A program made the position numbers and the translations under genes. 64,000 nt of DNA, taken from contig NZ_SRXV01000002.1 of assembly GCF_004793635.1 (NCBI RefSeq), positions 310,001 through 374,000 of the forward strand, given 5' to 3'. The DNA comes from Marinicauda pacifica (GTDB taxonomy: Bacteria; Pseudomonadota; Alphaproteobacteria; Caulobacterales; Maricaulaceae). This document shows positions 1 to 8,716 of the stretch, piece by piece. A model generated the notes under the pieces. That model ran no database searches, was not told the DNA's origin, and saw only the letters and a list, made by a program, of their open reading frames with translations. Position 1 is the stretch's first letter; each line of letters starts with the position of its first letter.

Positions 1-1
1 T

Positions 2-337
2 CTGGCCGCACGCATCGCCCCCCTCCTGCCCGCGTGCGGCCTTGTCCTGCTCTCCGATGTGGACGGGCTTTACAGCGCCGACCCGGTGCTGGATCCGGAC
101 GCGCAACCGATCGATCAGATTGAAGACGTCTTCGCGCTCGACCCGGCGCTCGCCGGCGGGCCGCGGGCTGGCAGCCCGGGAACGGGCGGAATGGCGAGCA
201 AGATTGCCGCAGCGCGACTGGCCGCCGCGCATGCGTGCTGGACGGTCATCGCCCGGGCGAGCGACCGGCCCCTGCGCGCGGGATCGGCGGCGCGGCTGAC
301 CTTTATCGGCGCGCGCCAGAACGAGATCGCGTCCTAA
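2..337 (+). CDS. proB: Glutamate 5-kinase, C-terminal part (truncated by window edge)
   Basis: Phosphorylates L-glutamate at the gamma carboxylate, the first step of proline synthesis, in the cytosol. The visible end of the amino-acid-kinase domain carries the family motifs LLSDVDGLY, SADP and GTGGMASK, which form the ATP and substrate site. The frame is open to the left edge, so the start lies outside. The protein ends about 55 residues after the GTGGM motif; many ProB proteins continue into a PUA domain of roughly 100 residues, which is absent here. The stop overlaps the stop of the convergent racemase gene by a few bases. The PUA-less form is either a natural short variant or a diverged kinase; the motif match makes the family call fairly secure. 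Confidence 0.8.
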   Translation: MAARIAPLLPACGLVLLSDVDGLYSADPVLDPDAQPIDQIEDVFALDPALAGGPRAGSPGTGGMASKIAAARLAAAHACWTVIARASDRPLRAGSAARLTFIGARQNEIAS

Positions 338-1029
338 TTCCCGGATAGCGCCATATCCATCGCGCGGTCGCAATGAATACGGGTCGTGTCGAAGACGGGC
401 ACGCCGACATTGGTCTCGTCCAGCAGCAGGCCGACCTCGGTGCAGCCCAGAATGAGGCTGTCCGCACCGTCCTCGATCAGTCGCGCGGCAATCGCCTCAA
501 AGGCCTGCCGGCTCGCTTCGCGGACCTCGTCCCGGCACAATTCCTCGAAAATGATGCGGTGGATCTCCTGCCGGTCGCCCTTGTCCGGCAACACCACGTC
601 CAGCCCCGCCGCGCGTAGCCGGCTCGTGTAGAAATCCTGCTCCATCGTGTAGGCGGTCGCGATCAGGGCCGGGCGCAGCAGGCCCGCCCCGGTTACGGCG
701 TGCGCCGTGGCATCGGCAATGTGGAGGAACGGCACGGACAGGCGCGCGGTGATCGCATCGGCGACCTTGTGCATCGTGTTGGTGGCCAGCACGATCAGTT
801 CGGCGCCCGCGGCCTCCAGGCGTTCAGCCTCCCGGGCCAGGCGCTCGCCCGCCCCCGACCAGTCGTCGGCGATCTGCATGGCTTCGATCTCGGCAAAGTC
901 GAGCGAGCGCACGAGCAGGTTGGCGCTGTGCAACCCGCCGAAGCGCTCGCGGGCAAGCGTGTTCAGACGCGCCTGGTAGAGGGCGGTGGACGCGGCGGAC
1001 ATGCCGCCAAGAATGCCGATGAGCTTCAT
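334..1029 (-). CDS. Aspartate/glutamate racemase family protein, YgeA-like
   Basis: Predicted cofactor-independent amino-acid racemase of 231 residues, close to the family norm. The N-terminus reads MKLIGILGGMS, the usual family opening, which fixes the start at the ATG ending at 1029 although the frame stays open upstream. The first catalytic position lies in VLATNTMHK and the second in LILGCTEVG. The first site has Thr where classical racemases have Cys, the pattern of YgeA-type broad-specificity racemases (L-DER). That comparison is family knowledge; substrate range is inferred. The gene is convergent with proB and divergent from the SDR gene. No operon partner is visible on this strand. 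Confidence 0.85.
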   Translation of the reverse strand: MKLIGILGGMSAASTALYQARLNTLARERFGGLHSANLLVRSLDFAEIEAMQIADDWSGAGERLAREAERLEAAGAELIVLATNTMHKVADAITARLSVPFLHIADATAHAVTGAGLLRPALIATAYTMEQDFYTSRLRAAGLDVVLPDKGDRQEIHRIIFEELCRDEVREASRQAFEAIAARLIEDGADSLILGCTEVGLLLDETNVGVPVFDTTRIHCDRAMDMALSGN

Positions 1030-1134
1030 GATCGTGCCAGACTCCAGAACCGCAGCGGTGGAGCGTAAATGGCTTTTCTCTCCGGGCAAACGTGGCAAGC
1101 TGGCCCGCATCGGTACGCGAGGAGATTTGAAGTC

Positions 1135-1926
1135 ATGGATTTGTCCAGCAAGGTCGCCATTGTGACAGGCGGAGCGAGCGGTATCGGCCGCGCGATTGCC
1201 ACGGCGCTGCATGCGGCAGGCGCACGCGTCGCCATCGCCGATCTGAATGCCGGCGCGGCCCGCGAGGCGGGTGAGGCCTGTGGCGGCTTCGGCCAGGCGG
1301 TCGATGTGGGCGATGAAGGCGCGCTGGTGCGTTTCATCAACACGGTCGAGCGCAAGCTCGGCCCGGTCGACATCTACGTGTCCAATGCCGGGCTCGGCGT
1401 GACCGACGGGCCGGGCTGGGGGGCGGGCGACGCGCCCAATGCCGGCTGGCAGCTCTGCTGGGACGTGAACGTCATGGCCAGCGTCTACGCGGCGCGCCAT
1501 CTGGCCCGTTCCATGGCCGCGCGCGATGGCCATTTCGTCATCACCGCTTCAGCCGCAGGCCTGCTCGCCCAGATCGGGGATGCGCCCTACTCCGCGACCA
1601 AGGCCGCAGCCGTTTCGGTCGCCGAAACGCTGGCAATCACCCATGGAGATGACGGGCTGAACGTCCATTGCCTGTGCCCGGAAGGGGTGAGGACGCCGCT
1701 GGTGGAAGGCATTGAAGGCGGCGCGCAGGGACTGGGGGGCTACATGGAACCTGACGCGGTCGCTGCCATTGTTCTCGACGCCATGAAAACAAAGCGCTTC
1801 CTCGTGACCACGCACGAGAAGACACCCGAATACGTCGCCATGAAGGGCGCCGATCGCGACCGCTGGGTCGGCGGAATGCGCAAGCTGCGCCGCATGCTGA
1901 TCGAGAAGCTCGGACGCCCGATGTGA
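1135..1926 (+). CDS. Short-chain dehydrogenase/reductase (SDR)
   Basis: Classical SDR of 263 residues using NAD(P)H. The nucleotide-binding glycine motif is TGGASGIG near residue 12. NAG appears in VSNAGLG, and the catalytic Ser and YxxxK appear as ITASAAG and YSATK. Start chosen at the ATG at 1135, preceded by a GAGGAGA ribosome-binding site and opening with MDLSSKVAIVTGG, rather than an ATG further upstream in the intergenic region. It ends 10 bases before the MaoC/phosphotransacylase fusion and probably heads a three-gene operon ending with acetate kinase. The context suggests oxidation or reduction of a hydroxyacyl or alcohol intermediate, but the substrate cannot be read from the sequence. 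Confidence 0.88.
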   Translation: MDLSSKVAIVTGGASGIGRAIATALHAAGARVAIADLNAGAAREAGEACGGFGQAVDVGDEGALVRFINTVERKLGPVDIYVSNAGLGVTDGPGWGAGDAPNAGWQLCWDVNVMASVYAARHLARSMAARDGHFVITASAAGLLAQIGDAPYSATKAAAVSVAETLAITHGDDGLNVHCLCPEGVRTPLVEGIEGGAQGLGGYMEPDAVAAIVLDAMKTKRFLVTTHEKTPEYVAMKGADRDRWVGGMRKLRRMLIEKLGRPM

Positions 1927-1936
1927 AGGAGGCAGG

Positions 1937-3346
1937 ATGACCCGCGAGGCAATGGACGGTCTGACGCTCGATCAGATTGAGCCGGGCATGCGCGCGAAGC
2001 GCTCCCATACCGTCAGCCACCAGGACTTGCGGCTGTATTCCAGCGCGAGCGGCGATCTGAACCCGCTCCACCTGCCCGAGCTCGATGGAGACGGCGATGG
2101 CGAGACCGAGGCGATCTGCCCGGCCGCCTATCTGGCTGCGCTCGTGTCTGGACTGATCGGCACGGAGCTGCCCGGGCCGGGCTCGCGCGAGACCGCCTGG
2201 TCAATCCGCCTGGGCGAGCCGGTGCGCATGGGTGAGACCGTCACGATCGAACTCGAAGCCGAAGAAAAGGACGAGTCGGTCCTGACGCTGAAAGGGCGGA
2301 TTACCGGCCCGTCCGGGATGGCGCTCGATGCGCGGGTGAGTGTGATTCCGCCGCGCCAGGCGCGCAGTTTCGGCCGGGCCGAGGTCAGCGCGCTGCTCGA
2401 ACGCCGCCACGACAAGTTCGCCGCCCTCGTCGCCGCTTGCGAGGCGCTCGATCCGGTCGGCACCGCCGTGGTCTGCCCCTATAGCGACGACGCGCTGGAA
2501 GGCGCGGTCACGGCCGCGAAGAAAGGGCTGATCACCCCGATCCTGGTCGGCAATCGCAACAAGATCGCGGCGGCGGCCAAGTCGACCGGCTGCGATATTG
2601 AAGGCATCGAGATCGTCGAGGCCGAGGGCGAAGAAGACGCCGCGCGCACCGCGTGCCGGCTCGTCGCCGAGGACAAGGCCGGATCGGTGATGAAGGGGCA
2701 TCTGCACACCGAAACCTTCCTGAAGGCCATCCTGTCCAGCTCGACCGGTCTGAAGAGTGAGCGCCGGGTCTCCCACGTCTTCGTGCTCGACACGCCGGGG
2801 CTCGATCATCTGCTTCTGGTCACCGATGCGGCGGTCAATATCGCGCCCTCGCTCGCGGCCAAGCGCGACATCGTTCAAAACGCGATCGACCTGGCGCGGG
2901 CACTGGGGATCGGCGAGCCCAGGGCCGCCATCCTGTCGGCGGTAGAGACGGTCAACCCGGCCCTGGCCTCCACGATCGACGCCGCTGCGCTGTCGAAGAT
3001 GGCCGAGCGCGGCCAGATCACGGGCGGGCTGGTCGACGGTCCTTTCGCGCTCGACAACGCGGTCAACCTGCAAGCCGCCAAGGTGAAGAATATCTCCGGC
3101 GAGGTCGCCGGGCGGGCGCAGATACTGGTCGGCCCGAATATCGAGGCCGCCAACATGCTGGCCAAGGAGCTCAGCTTTGTCGGACGCGCAGAGTCCGCCG
3201 GCGTAGTGCTGGGCACGCGCGTGCCGGTGATCCTGACCAGCCGCGCCGATAGCGAATTCTCGCGTCTCGTTTCCTGCGCAGTCGCGGCGCTGCACCGTCA
3301 CTGGCTGAAGGCCGGAGAGCCTGTGGAGGCACTGAAACAGGGATGA
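1937..3346 (+). CDS. Bifunctional MaoC-like hydratase / phosphate acyltransferase
   Basis: 469-residue fusion. About residues 1-135 form a MaoC-like hot-dog domain (MTREAMDGLTLDQIEPGM opening, then SASGDLNPLH, resembling the R-hydratase active site). Residues about 150-469 form a phosphate acetyl/butyryltransferase domain (motifs VMKGHLHTETFL, VSHVFVLDTPG, VDGPFALDNA). Enzymes of this layout are known as bifunctional enoyl-CoA hydratase/phosphate acetyltransferase. The start has an AGGAGG site seven bases upstream. The stop overlaps the acetate kinase start (ATGA), so acyl-phosphate made here would pass to the kinase to yield ATP. Whether the acyl group is acetyl, butyryl or another is unresolved. 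Confidence 0.9.
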   Translation: MTREAMDGLTLDQIEPGMRAKRSHTVSHQDLRLYSSASGDLNPLHLPELDGDGDGETEAICPAAYLAALVSGLIGTELPGPGSRETAWSIRLGEPVRMGETVTIELEAEEKDESVLTLKGRITGPSGMALDARVSVIPPRQARSFGRAEVSALLERRHDKFAALVAACEALDPVGTAVVCPYSDDALEGAVTAAKKGLITPILVGNRNKIAAAAKSTGCDIEGIEIVEAEGEEDAARTACRLVAEDKAGSVMKGHLHTETFLKAILSSSTGLKSERRVSHVFVLDTPGLDHLLLVTDAAVNIAPSLAAKRDIVQNAIDLARALGIGEPRAAILSAVETVNPALASTIDAAALSKMAERGQITGGLVDGPFALDNAVNLQAAKVKNISGEVAGRAQILVGPNIEAANMLAKELSFVGRAESAGVVLGTRVPVILTSRADSEFSRLVSCAVAALHRHWLKAGEPVEALKQG

Positions 3347-4491
3347 GCCTCGTCACGCTCAATTCCGGATCTTCCTCGATCAAGTTTGCCCTCTATGACG
3401 ATGACGGGCGCGCCCGGCGCCTGCGCGGAGCGGTCTCCGGCATCGGCAAGACAGCCAAGCTGTCCCTGACGCGCACCGATCAAAAGACAACCGAAGAAAC
3501 CCTGGGCGAGCTCTCCCACGAGCAGGCGCTCGAATACGCCCTGGACCGTGTTCATGACGAGGCCGGGAGACAAATGCGCGCCATCGGCCACCGCATCGTC
3601 CACGGCGGCGCGGCGTTCACCCGCGCAGTCCGGATCGAGGACGGTGTGGAGGACCGCTTGCGCGCCCTGATCCCCCTCGCCCCGAGCCATCAGCCGCATA
3701 ATCTGGCCGGTATCGAATCGGCGCGCACGCGTTTTCCCGGCGCGGTCCAGACCGCGAGCTTCGACACCGCCTTTCACCGTGCCCAGCCCTTTGTTGCCGA
3801 CACCTACGCGTTGCCGCGGCGATATTACGATGAGGGTATTCGCCGCTACGGGTTTCACGGCCTGTCCTACGACTACCTGTCACACCGGGTCTGCGAACTG
3901 GAGGGAGAGCGCCGCACCGTCATCGCCCACCTGGGGTCGGGCGCGTCCATGTGCGCAGTCAACGGACGCGCCCCGCTCGGCTCGACCATGGGCCTGACCG
4001 CGCTTGACGGTCTGCCCATGAGCACGCGCTGTGGCCAGATCGATCCCGGCGCCGTGCTGCATCTGATCGGCCATGAAGGTCTGGACGCCGGCGGCGCAAG
4101 CGAGCTGCTCTACAAACAAAGCGGATTGAAAGGGCTGTCCGGCGGGACAGACGATATGCGGGAGCTGGAAGAAAGCGGGACGGCCGAGGCGCAGGAAACG
4201 CTCGCCTATTTCGTGCGCCGGTGCCGCATGGAGATCGCCGCGCTGGCCAGCACGCTGGAAGGTCTTGATACACTCGTCTTCTCGGCCGGGATCGGAGAGA
4301 ACTCCGCCTTCATCCGCAGGGAAATCTGCGCGGGCCTGTCCTGGCTCGGTGTCGAACTCGACGCTGAAGCCAATACCGGTGCCGGGCGGGAAACCAGGAT
4401 CAGCGCAGAAGGCAGCCCGGTCGCTGTCTGGGTCATCGCCACCGACGAGGAAAGTGTGATCGCGCGCGATGTGGCGGGCTTGATCGGCTAG
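3343..4491 (+). CDS. ackA: Acetate kinase
   Basis: Converts acetyl phosphate plus ADP to acetate plus ATP, or the reverse. The 382-residue protein opens with VTLNSGSSSIKF, the phosphate-binding signature of acetate and butyrate kinases, and has GHRIVHGG, FDTAFH, YGFHG and SAGIGENS, all expected ASKHA kinase motifs. It overlaps the upstream phosphotransacylase by four bases, implying coupled translation, and ends tail to tail with pgeF with a 4-base overlap. Length and motifs fit AckA best; a propionate or butyrate preference is possible given the butyryltransferase-like partner. Confidence 0.93.
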   Translation: MSLVTLNSGSSSIKFALYDDDGRARRLRGAVSGIGKTAKLSLTRTDQKTTEETLGELSHEQALEYALDRVHDEAGRQMRAIGHRIVHGGAAFTRAVRIEDGVEDRLRALIPLAPSHQPHNLAGIESARTRFPGAVQTASFDTAFHRAQPFVADTYALPRRYYDEGIRRYGFHGLSYDYLSHRVCELEGERRTVIAHLGSGASMCAVNGRAPLGSTMGLTALDGLPMSTRCGQIDPGAVLHLIGHEGLDAGGASELLYKQSGLKGLSGGTDDMRELEESGTAEAQETLAYFVRRCRMEIAALASTLEGLDTLVFSAGIGENSAFIRREICAGLSWLGVELDAEANTGAGRETRISAEGSPVAVWVIATDEESVIARDVAGLIG

Positions 4492-5270
4492 CGTAGCGCC
4501 ACGATGCCGCACTGGCCGCCGAATTCGCCGGGATGGCCGTCGCGTGCGGCCCGGCGCGAGGAGAAGAACCGGTCCTCCTCGGCGAAAGTGCATCCGGCCA
4601 CGCGGTCGATCTGCTCTTCGGGAATGCCGGCGCCGGCGAGCTGGCGCCGGACGGCCTCACCGACATCGAGTCCGGCCCCGCCTTCCTCGTCGCGCTCTGT
4701 GATGAGCGTGGAATCCAGCTGGCCGATCTGGGCCTCGAACTGTTCGAGCACTTCCGGGCCGACGCGGTAGTGGGCCTTGCAGATCGCCGGACCGATCGAC
4801 GCGTACATTTCGCCGGGCACGCTGCCGAAAGCGCGGCTCATCGCTTCGATCGTCCTGGCGGTGATGTTCTTCACCGTGCCGCGCCAGCCCGAATGAACCG
4901 CTCCGATCGCGCGGTTTTCCGGGTCGACGAGCAGGACGGGCACGCAATCGGCGGTTTGCACGCATAGGCCGATGCCCGGCATCTCGGTGATCAGGGCATC
5001 GCCCTCCCCGGCCAGCCAGGTTTTCGACCCCACGCGGTCGACGCGCAGCACCGTATCGCCATGGACCTGGCTGGCAAAGATCAGGCGGTCGAGTCCCAGT
5101 GCAGACATCACGCGCTGCCGGTTCTCGTTCACCGCATCGGGATCGTTCCCGCGCGACCAGGTCAGGTTCAGGCTCTCATACGGGCCGGTGCTGACCCCGC
5201 CCGTGCGCGTGGTGAAGACGCGCAGCGCCCCGTTCACCGGTTCGGTGGTCAAGAATTCAAGATCGTTCAC
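4488..5270 (-). CDS. pgeF: Peptidoglycan editing factor / multicopper-like laccase-domain protein
   Basis: YfiH/PgeF (DUF152) family, 260 residues. Conserved zinc-site regions are visible: QVHGD, TADCVPVLL and GAVHSGWRGT, supplying the two His and one Cys. The E. coli homologue removes mis-incorporated L-Ser-containing muropeptide precursors; other homologues are reported as purine nucleoside phosphorylases. Start: GTG ending at 5270, giving MNDLEFLTTEP, preceded by GAGGAG at a good distance. An in-frame ATG further upstream would overlap the selO gene. The gap to the selO stop is 13 bases, so the two are probably cotranscribed. Confidence 0.88.
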   Translation of the reverse strand: MNDLEFLTTEPVNGALRVFTTRTGGVSTGPYESLNLTWSRGNDPDAVNENRQRVMSALGLDRLIFASQVHGDTVLRVDRVGSKTWLAGEGDALITEMPGIGLCVQTADCVPVLLVDPENRAIGAVHSGWRGTVKNITARTIEAMSRAFGSVPGEMYASIGPAICKAHYRVGPEVLEQFEAQIGQLDSTLITERDEEGGAGLDVGEAVRRQLAGAGIPEEQIDRVAGCTFAEEDRFFSSRRAARDGHPGEFGGQCGIVALR

Positions 5271-5283
5271 GCCGTCTCCTCGG

Positions 5284-6732
5284 TCAAAATCCGCTTCGCC
5301 CCTCGCCGAGGTCATAACCCTCGCGAGCTTCGACGATGTCCTCCAGCGTCTGGCGGTATGCGCTCCAGTCATCATCCTCATGGATGGGCGCCCAGAGCGC
5401 CTCCACCGCCTCGATGGTGAGGTGAACCGGATTCGCACGCCTGAAATAGACGTGTTCGAGACGTTCGGGGCGCACTGGCTCACGCGAGAGCAGCCCCTCG
5501 CGCACCGGCGCGAAGGCCGGCAACCGGTACTGATCGGCATGGGCGCTGGCGTCCGCGCGCGCCTGCGACGCCGCCCCGCCAAACCAGTCGAAGAAGACCT
5601 GCTCCCAGGGCAGCTGCATCTCGCGCATCGCGTTCAGGAAGCCACTGACGAATGCACCGTCCGCCTCCACACCCGCTTCGCCAGGGGTCTCCGCCAGGCC
5701 CAGCCGGCGCAGGAAAGCGCGCGGGACTTCACGCTTGTACATGTCAGGATAGGCCGATAGCGCCTCGACCAGTCCGTCCCGGTCACCGACCAGGCTGAGC
5801 GCCCCGGCCAGCTGCTGCAAGGCCCAGAACACGCTTTCGGGCTGACGCGCATAGGCGTAGAGGCCGGTCTGGTCGAAATAGGCCGCCGTGAAGCCGGGCT
5901 CGAAACTCGGCAGAAAGCGCCAAGGTCCGTAGTCGAAGCTCTCTCCGGTCACGACCAGATTGTCGGTGTTCAACACGCCGTGCACGAAGCCGGCGGCCAT
6001 CCACTGGGCGGCGAGCGCCGCGCTCTTCTCGCATACCGCCCTCAGGAATGCCGAGGCCCGGTCCGGGCCGGATGCCTTGCCCGCTTCTGGGTGGTAGGTC
6101 TCGATGGCATAGTCGAGCAGGCCTTCGACGAGATCCGGCCGATCGAAATAGGCGTGGCGCTGGAACATCCCGAAGCGCACATGCGAGTGGGACAACCGCG
6201 TCATCACGGCCGAGCGCGTGGGTGACGGTTCATCGCCCCGGTGCAGCTGCTCGCCGGTCTCGTATACGGCCAGTGTCTTCGATGTGTAGACACCGAGCGC
6301 CTCCAGCATCTCGCTGGCCAGCACTTCGCGGACGGCGCCTTTCAAGGTCAGCCGCCCGTCGCCGGAGCGCGAATAGGGTGTCTGCCCCGATCCCTTGGTG
6401 CCCAGATCCAGCAGGCGCCCGCGCGAATCGCGCAGCTGGGCGAACAGAAAACCCCGCCCGTCTCCGATTTCAGGATTGTAGGTGCGGAACTGGTGGCCGT
6501 GATAGCGCACAGCCAGCGGCCGGGCCTGATTGTCCGGCAAGGGATCGAAATGGTGGAAATGACTCTGGCGTTCCGCCTCAGTCAGCTCACCCAGGCCGAC
6601 CTCCTGCGCCCAGCGCTGATTCCAGAAGCGCAACTCGGCTTTCGGAAAATCGGCCGGCTCCACCGGGTCGGCGAAATCCGGGCCCAGGGCCGCAAAACGC
6701 GGGTCCGGCTTGTAGGCGGGGTCAAAGGGCAT
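5284..6732 (-). CDS. selO: Protein adenylyltransferase SelO
   Basis: SelO/YdiU pseudokinase, 482 residues, which transfers AMP to protein hydroxyl side chains and in E. coli acts in redox homeostasis (family knowledge). Visible motifs are VRYHGHQF, DLGTKGSGQTPYSR, LKGAVREVLASEML, VHGVLNTDN and YGPWRF, in the family order. Like many bacterial forms it has no C-terminal selenocysteine region; it ends in EGRSGF with no terminal Cys. It lies upstream of pgeF on the same strand with a short gap. No regulatory signal was recognised upstream. Confidence 0.92.
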   Translation of the reverse strand: MPFDPAYKPDPRFAALGPDFADPVEPADFPKAELRFWNQRWAQEVGLGELTEAERQSHFHHFDPLPDNQARPLAVRYHGHQFRTYNPEIGDGRGFLFAQLRDSRGRLLDLGTKGSGQTPYSRSGDGRLTLKGAVREVLASEMLEALGVYTSKTLAVYETGEQLHRGDEPSPTRSAVMTRLSHSHVRFGMFQRHAYFDRPDLVEGLLDYAIETYHPEAGKASGPDRASAFLRAVCEKSAALAAQWMAAGFVHGVLNTDNLVVTGESFDYGPWRFLPSFEPGFTAAYFDQTGLYAYARQPESVFWALQQLAGALSLVGDRDGLVEALSAYPDMYKREVPRAFLRRLGLAETPGEAGVEADGAFVSGFLNAMREMQLPWEQVFFDWFGGAASQARADASAHADQYRLPAFAPVREGLLSREPVRPERLEHVYFRRANPVHLTIEAVEALWAPIHEDDDWSAYRQTLEDIVEAREGYDLGEGRSGF

Positions 6733-6777
6733 GGCTCAAGAGCTAAGCTGCTGCGATGCACACTGCAAGCGGGACGG

Positions 6778-7713
6778 CTAGTCGGCCATGGCATCCTGCA
6801 AGGCCTTGCCGGCTGCATTTATGGCGGGAATGGCTTTGGAGACAAGCCGGGTCAGGTTCACGAAACCATGGGGTACGCCGGCATACTCGACCCGTTTGAC
6901 CGGCACGCCGAAGGCCGCGAGCTTGTCGGCATAGGCCGCGCCCTCGGCCAGGAGCGGGTCCAGCTCGGCCGCCAGGATGTAGGCGGGAGGCAGATTCCTC
7001 AGGTCGGGTGCAAGCAGCGGCGATACCCGCGGATCACTCGCCGTCCCCGGATCGGGCAGATAGACCTCCCGGATGTGCGCGAGTGTGGGTTCGGCCAGGA
7101 AGGGTCCGTCCTGCCAGCGCGATTTCTTGCGCTTGATCTCGACCAGTTGGAGCAGCGGGTAGATCAGCAGCTGGAATATGGCCTCGCCTCGCCGTTGCTG
7201 GGTGACGATCGCGGTCAGATTTCCGCCCGCCGAATCTCCGCCCACGGCGAGGCGATCGGCATTGAAGCCGAAGGATTGAAGCCGTCCTGCACGCACCGTG
7301 TCGAAGGCGGCGAGGGCATCGTCGACCGCGGCAGGAAAGCGGTGTTCGGGCGCCATGCGGTAATCGACAGAGACGATGCGCACGCCGGAGACGGCCGCCA
7401 GGCGTCGGCAAAACGGATCGTACGTGCCGAGACTTCCGACCGTGAAGCCGCCCCCATGAAAAAAGACCAGACCGGCCCCGTTATCCATCGCGTCGGTCGG
7501 GATATAGACGCGGGCATTGCGCGGCCCCTCGCCCCCGGCGATGTGAATATCCTCGACCGTCTCCACCTCGGGCGGCGGCAATTCCATGAGCGGGACCGCC
7601 TTCTCCAGCGCGTCACGCATGGCTGGCGTCGTCTTGGCCGGCGCCAGCATGTCGGCCAGGCCGCTGCTCTTGAAGATATGATCGAAGAGGGAAGTTTCGC
7701 CGGACATGAGCAT
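6778..7713 (-). CDS. Alpha/beta hydrolase, hormone-sensitive-lipase family esterase
   Basis: 311-residue carboxylesterase-like enzyme. The HSL-family oxyanion motif HGGGF is followed by the nucleophile elbow GDSAGG, a late Asp in AAELDPLL and the catalytic His in GVPHGF. It likely hydrolyses short acyl esters in the cytosol; no signal peptide is visible. Two nearby in-frame ATGs (7713 and 7707) are possible starts, neither with a clear ribosome-binding site. It is separated from SelO by about 45 bases and may share a transcript with it. Confidence 0.88.
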   Translation of the reverse strand: MLMSGETSLFDHIFKSSGLADMLAPAKTTPAMRDALEKAVPLMELPPPEVETVEDIHIAGGEGPRNARVYIPTDAMDNGAGLVFFHGGGFTVGSLGTYDPFCRRLAAVSGVRIVSVDYRMAPEHRFPAAVDDALAAFDTVRAGRLQSFGFNADRLAVGGDSAGGNLTAIVTQQRRGEAIFQLLIYPLLQLVEIKRKKSRWQDGPFLAEPTLAHIREVYLPDPGTASDPRVSPLLAPDLRNLPPAYILAAELDPLLAEGAAYADKLAAFGVPVKRVEYAGVPHGFVNLTRLVSKAIPAINAAGKALQDAMAD

Positions 7714-7754
7714 AAGGTCACGCCGCGCAGCCCGGCGTGCAAGTGATGTTTTCG

Positions 7755-7991
7755 CTAATGCAGCACAATCTGCCGGTTACGAACGATGCGGCCATCGAGC
7801 GCGTCCTCAATCTCCGAACGCAGCGCCCGCCACGCCTCGGCACTCGCCTCTTCGCCCTTCTCCTCCATCTCTTCAACCGCCAGGTCGGCGTAGCCCAGCG
7901 CCTGGGCACCGTGACGCTCGACCAGGGTGAAGGCGATGTTGCGGATGTCGTCGGGCGTAATACGCGAGGCGCGCGCGGCTTGGACAGTCAT
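7755..7991 (-). CDS. Small hypothetical protein
   Basis: 78-residue, charged, mostly helical protein starting MTVQAARASRITPDDIR. An open frame continues upstream to about 8096, but that part has a composition unlike a protein and the ATG ending at 7991 follows a plausible purine stretch. The central region, ERHGAQALGYADLAVEE, is rich in Ala and Glu. No catalytic motif, membrane segment or signal peptide is visible, and I do not recognise the family with certainty. It lies between the esterase and the DUF924 gene on the same strand. Confidence 0.6.
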   Translation of the reverse strand: MTVQAARASRITPDDIRNIAFTLVERHGAQALGYADLAVEEMEEKGEEASAEAWRALRSEIEDALDGRIVRNRQIVLH

Positions 7992-8123
7992 GGATAGCTC
8001 CAGGGACGGGACAGAGTGTCCCGACGTCCACGCAAGGGCTGCGCCAGCGCCGGAAAAGCCTATCTGTATGTTATTGTTATATAAAAACTTATCCACAAGC
8101 TCGACAAACCGGGCAATTGTGAC

Positions 8124-8714
8124 TCAGCTGGAGGTTTTTGCCTGGCGTTTCGCGCCGGGTGCATACCCCCCGCTGCGCAGGAATTCGCTTTCCTCCGGTG
8201 TGCTCTCCCGGCCGAGGATCGCATTGCGGTGCGGGAAGCGGCCAAAGCGGGCAATGAGGTCGCGGTGTGCGCGCGCATGGCGCGTCGTGGACACCTCCTC
8301 GCCGAGCCGGGTCTCGCACAGCGCGACGCAGAGATCCTGCGCTTCCATCGATTCGGCATGCATGAAAGGCATGTAGAACAGGCTGCGGGCCTCATTTTCG
8401 AACACCCAGTCATAGCCGGAGTCCAGCGAATGGAGGGCAGCGGCTCTTGCCTTGGTATCGAGGGCGAACGCCATCGGCGTGCCGCGCCAGACATTGCGCG
8501 TGAACTGGTCGCACGCCACGATCAGCGCAAGCGCGCCCTCCGGCCCGTCAAGCCAGGGATGGCCATCGACCGACGGTGCGCGGTCAAGGTCGAAGCATAG
8601 CGGCGCGAACAACCGCCTGACCGAGGCGTCGAAAGCGGCATCGCTCGCAAACCAGCGCTCGCGAGCGCGGTCGCTGAACCAGAAATCGAGAATGTCGTCC
8701 GGTCCCACACGCAT
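8124..8714 (-). CDS. DUF924 family protein
   Basis: 196 residues. Family traits are the N-terminal DILDFWF, the central DQFTRNVWRGTP, FYMPFMHAES and the C-terminal RFGRFPHRNAILGR. DUF924 proteins are helical, TPR-like and of unknown biochemical role. The start ATG lies two bases from the stop of the upstream acyl-CoA synthetase gene, so the pair is almost certainly cotranscribed. No signal peptide. The family assignment is strong; the function is not known. Confidence 0.87.
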   Translation of the reverse strand: MRVGPDDILDFWFSDRARERWFASDAAFDASVRRLFAPLCFDLDRAPSVDGHPWLDGPEGALALIVACDQFTRNVWRGTPMAFALDTKARAAALHSLDSGYDWVFENEARSLFYMPFMHAESMEAQDLCVALCETRLGEEVSTTRHARAHRDLIARFGRFPHRNAILGRESTPEESEFLRSGGYAPGAKRQAKTSS

Positions 8715-8716
8715 CG

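Noticed and set aside
2201..3301. Long open frame on the minus strand opposite the phosphotransacylase gene
   Set aside because: Shadow of the real gene in GC-rich DNA; composition (Gly, Arg, Asp, His-rich) is not protein-like and no motif is found.
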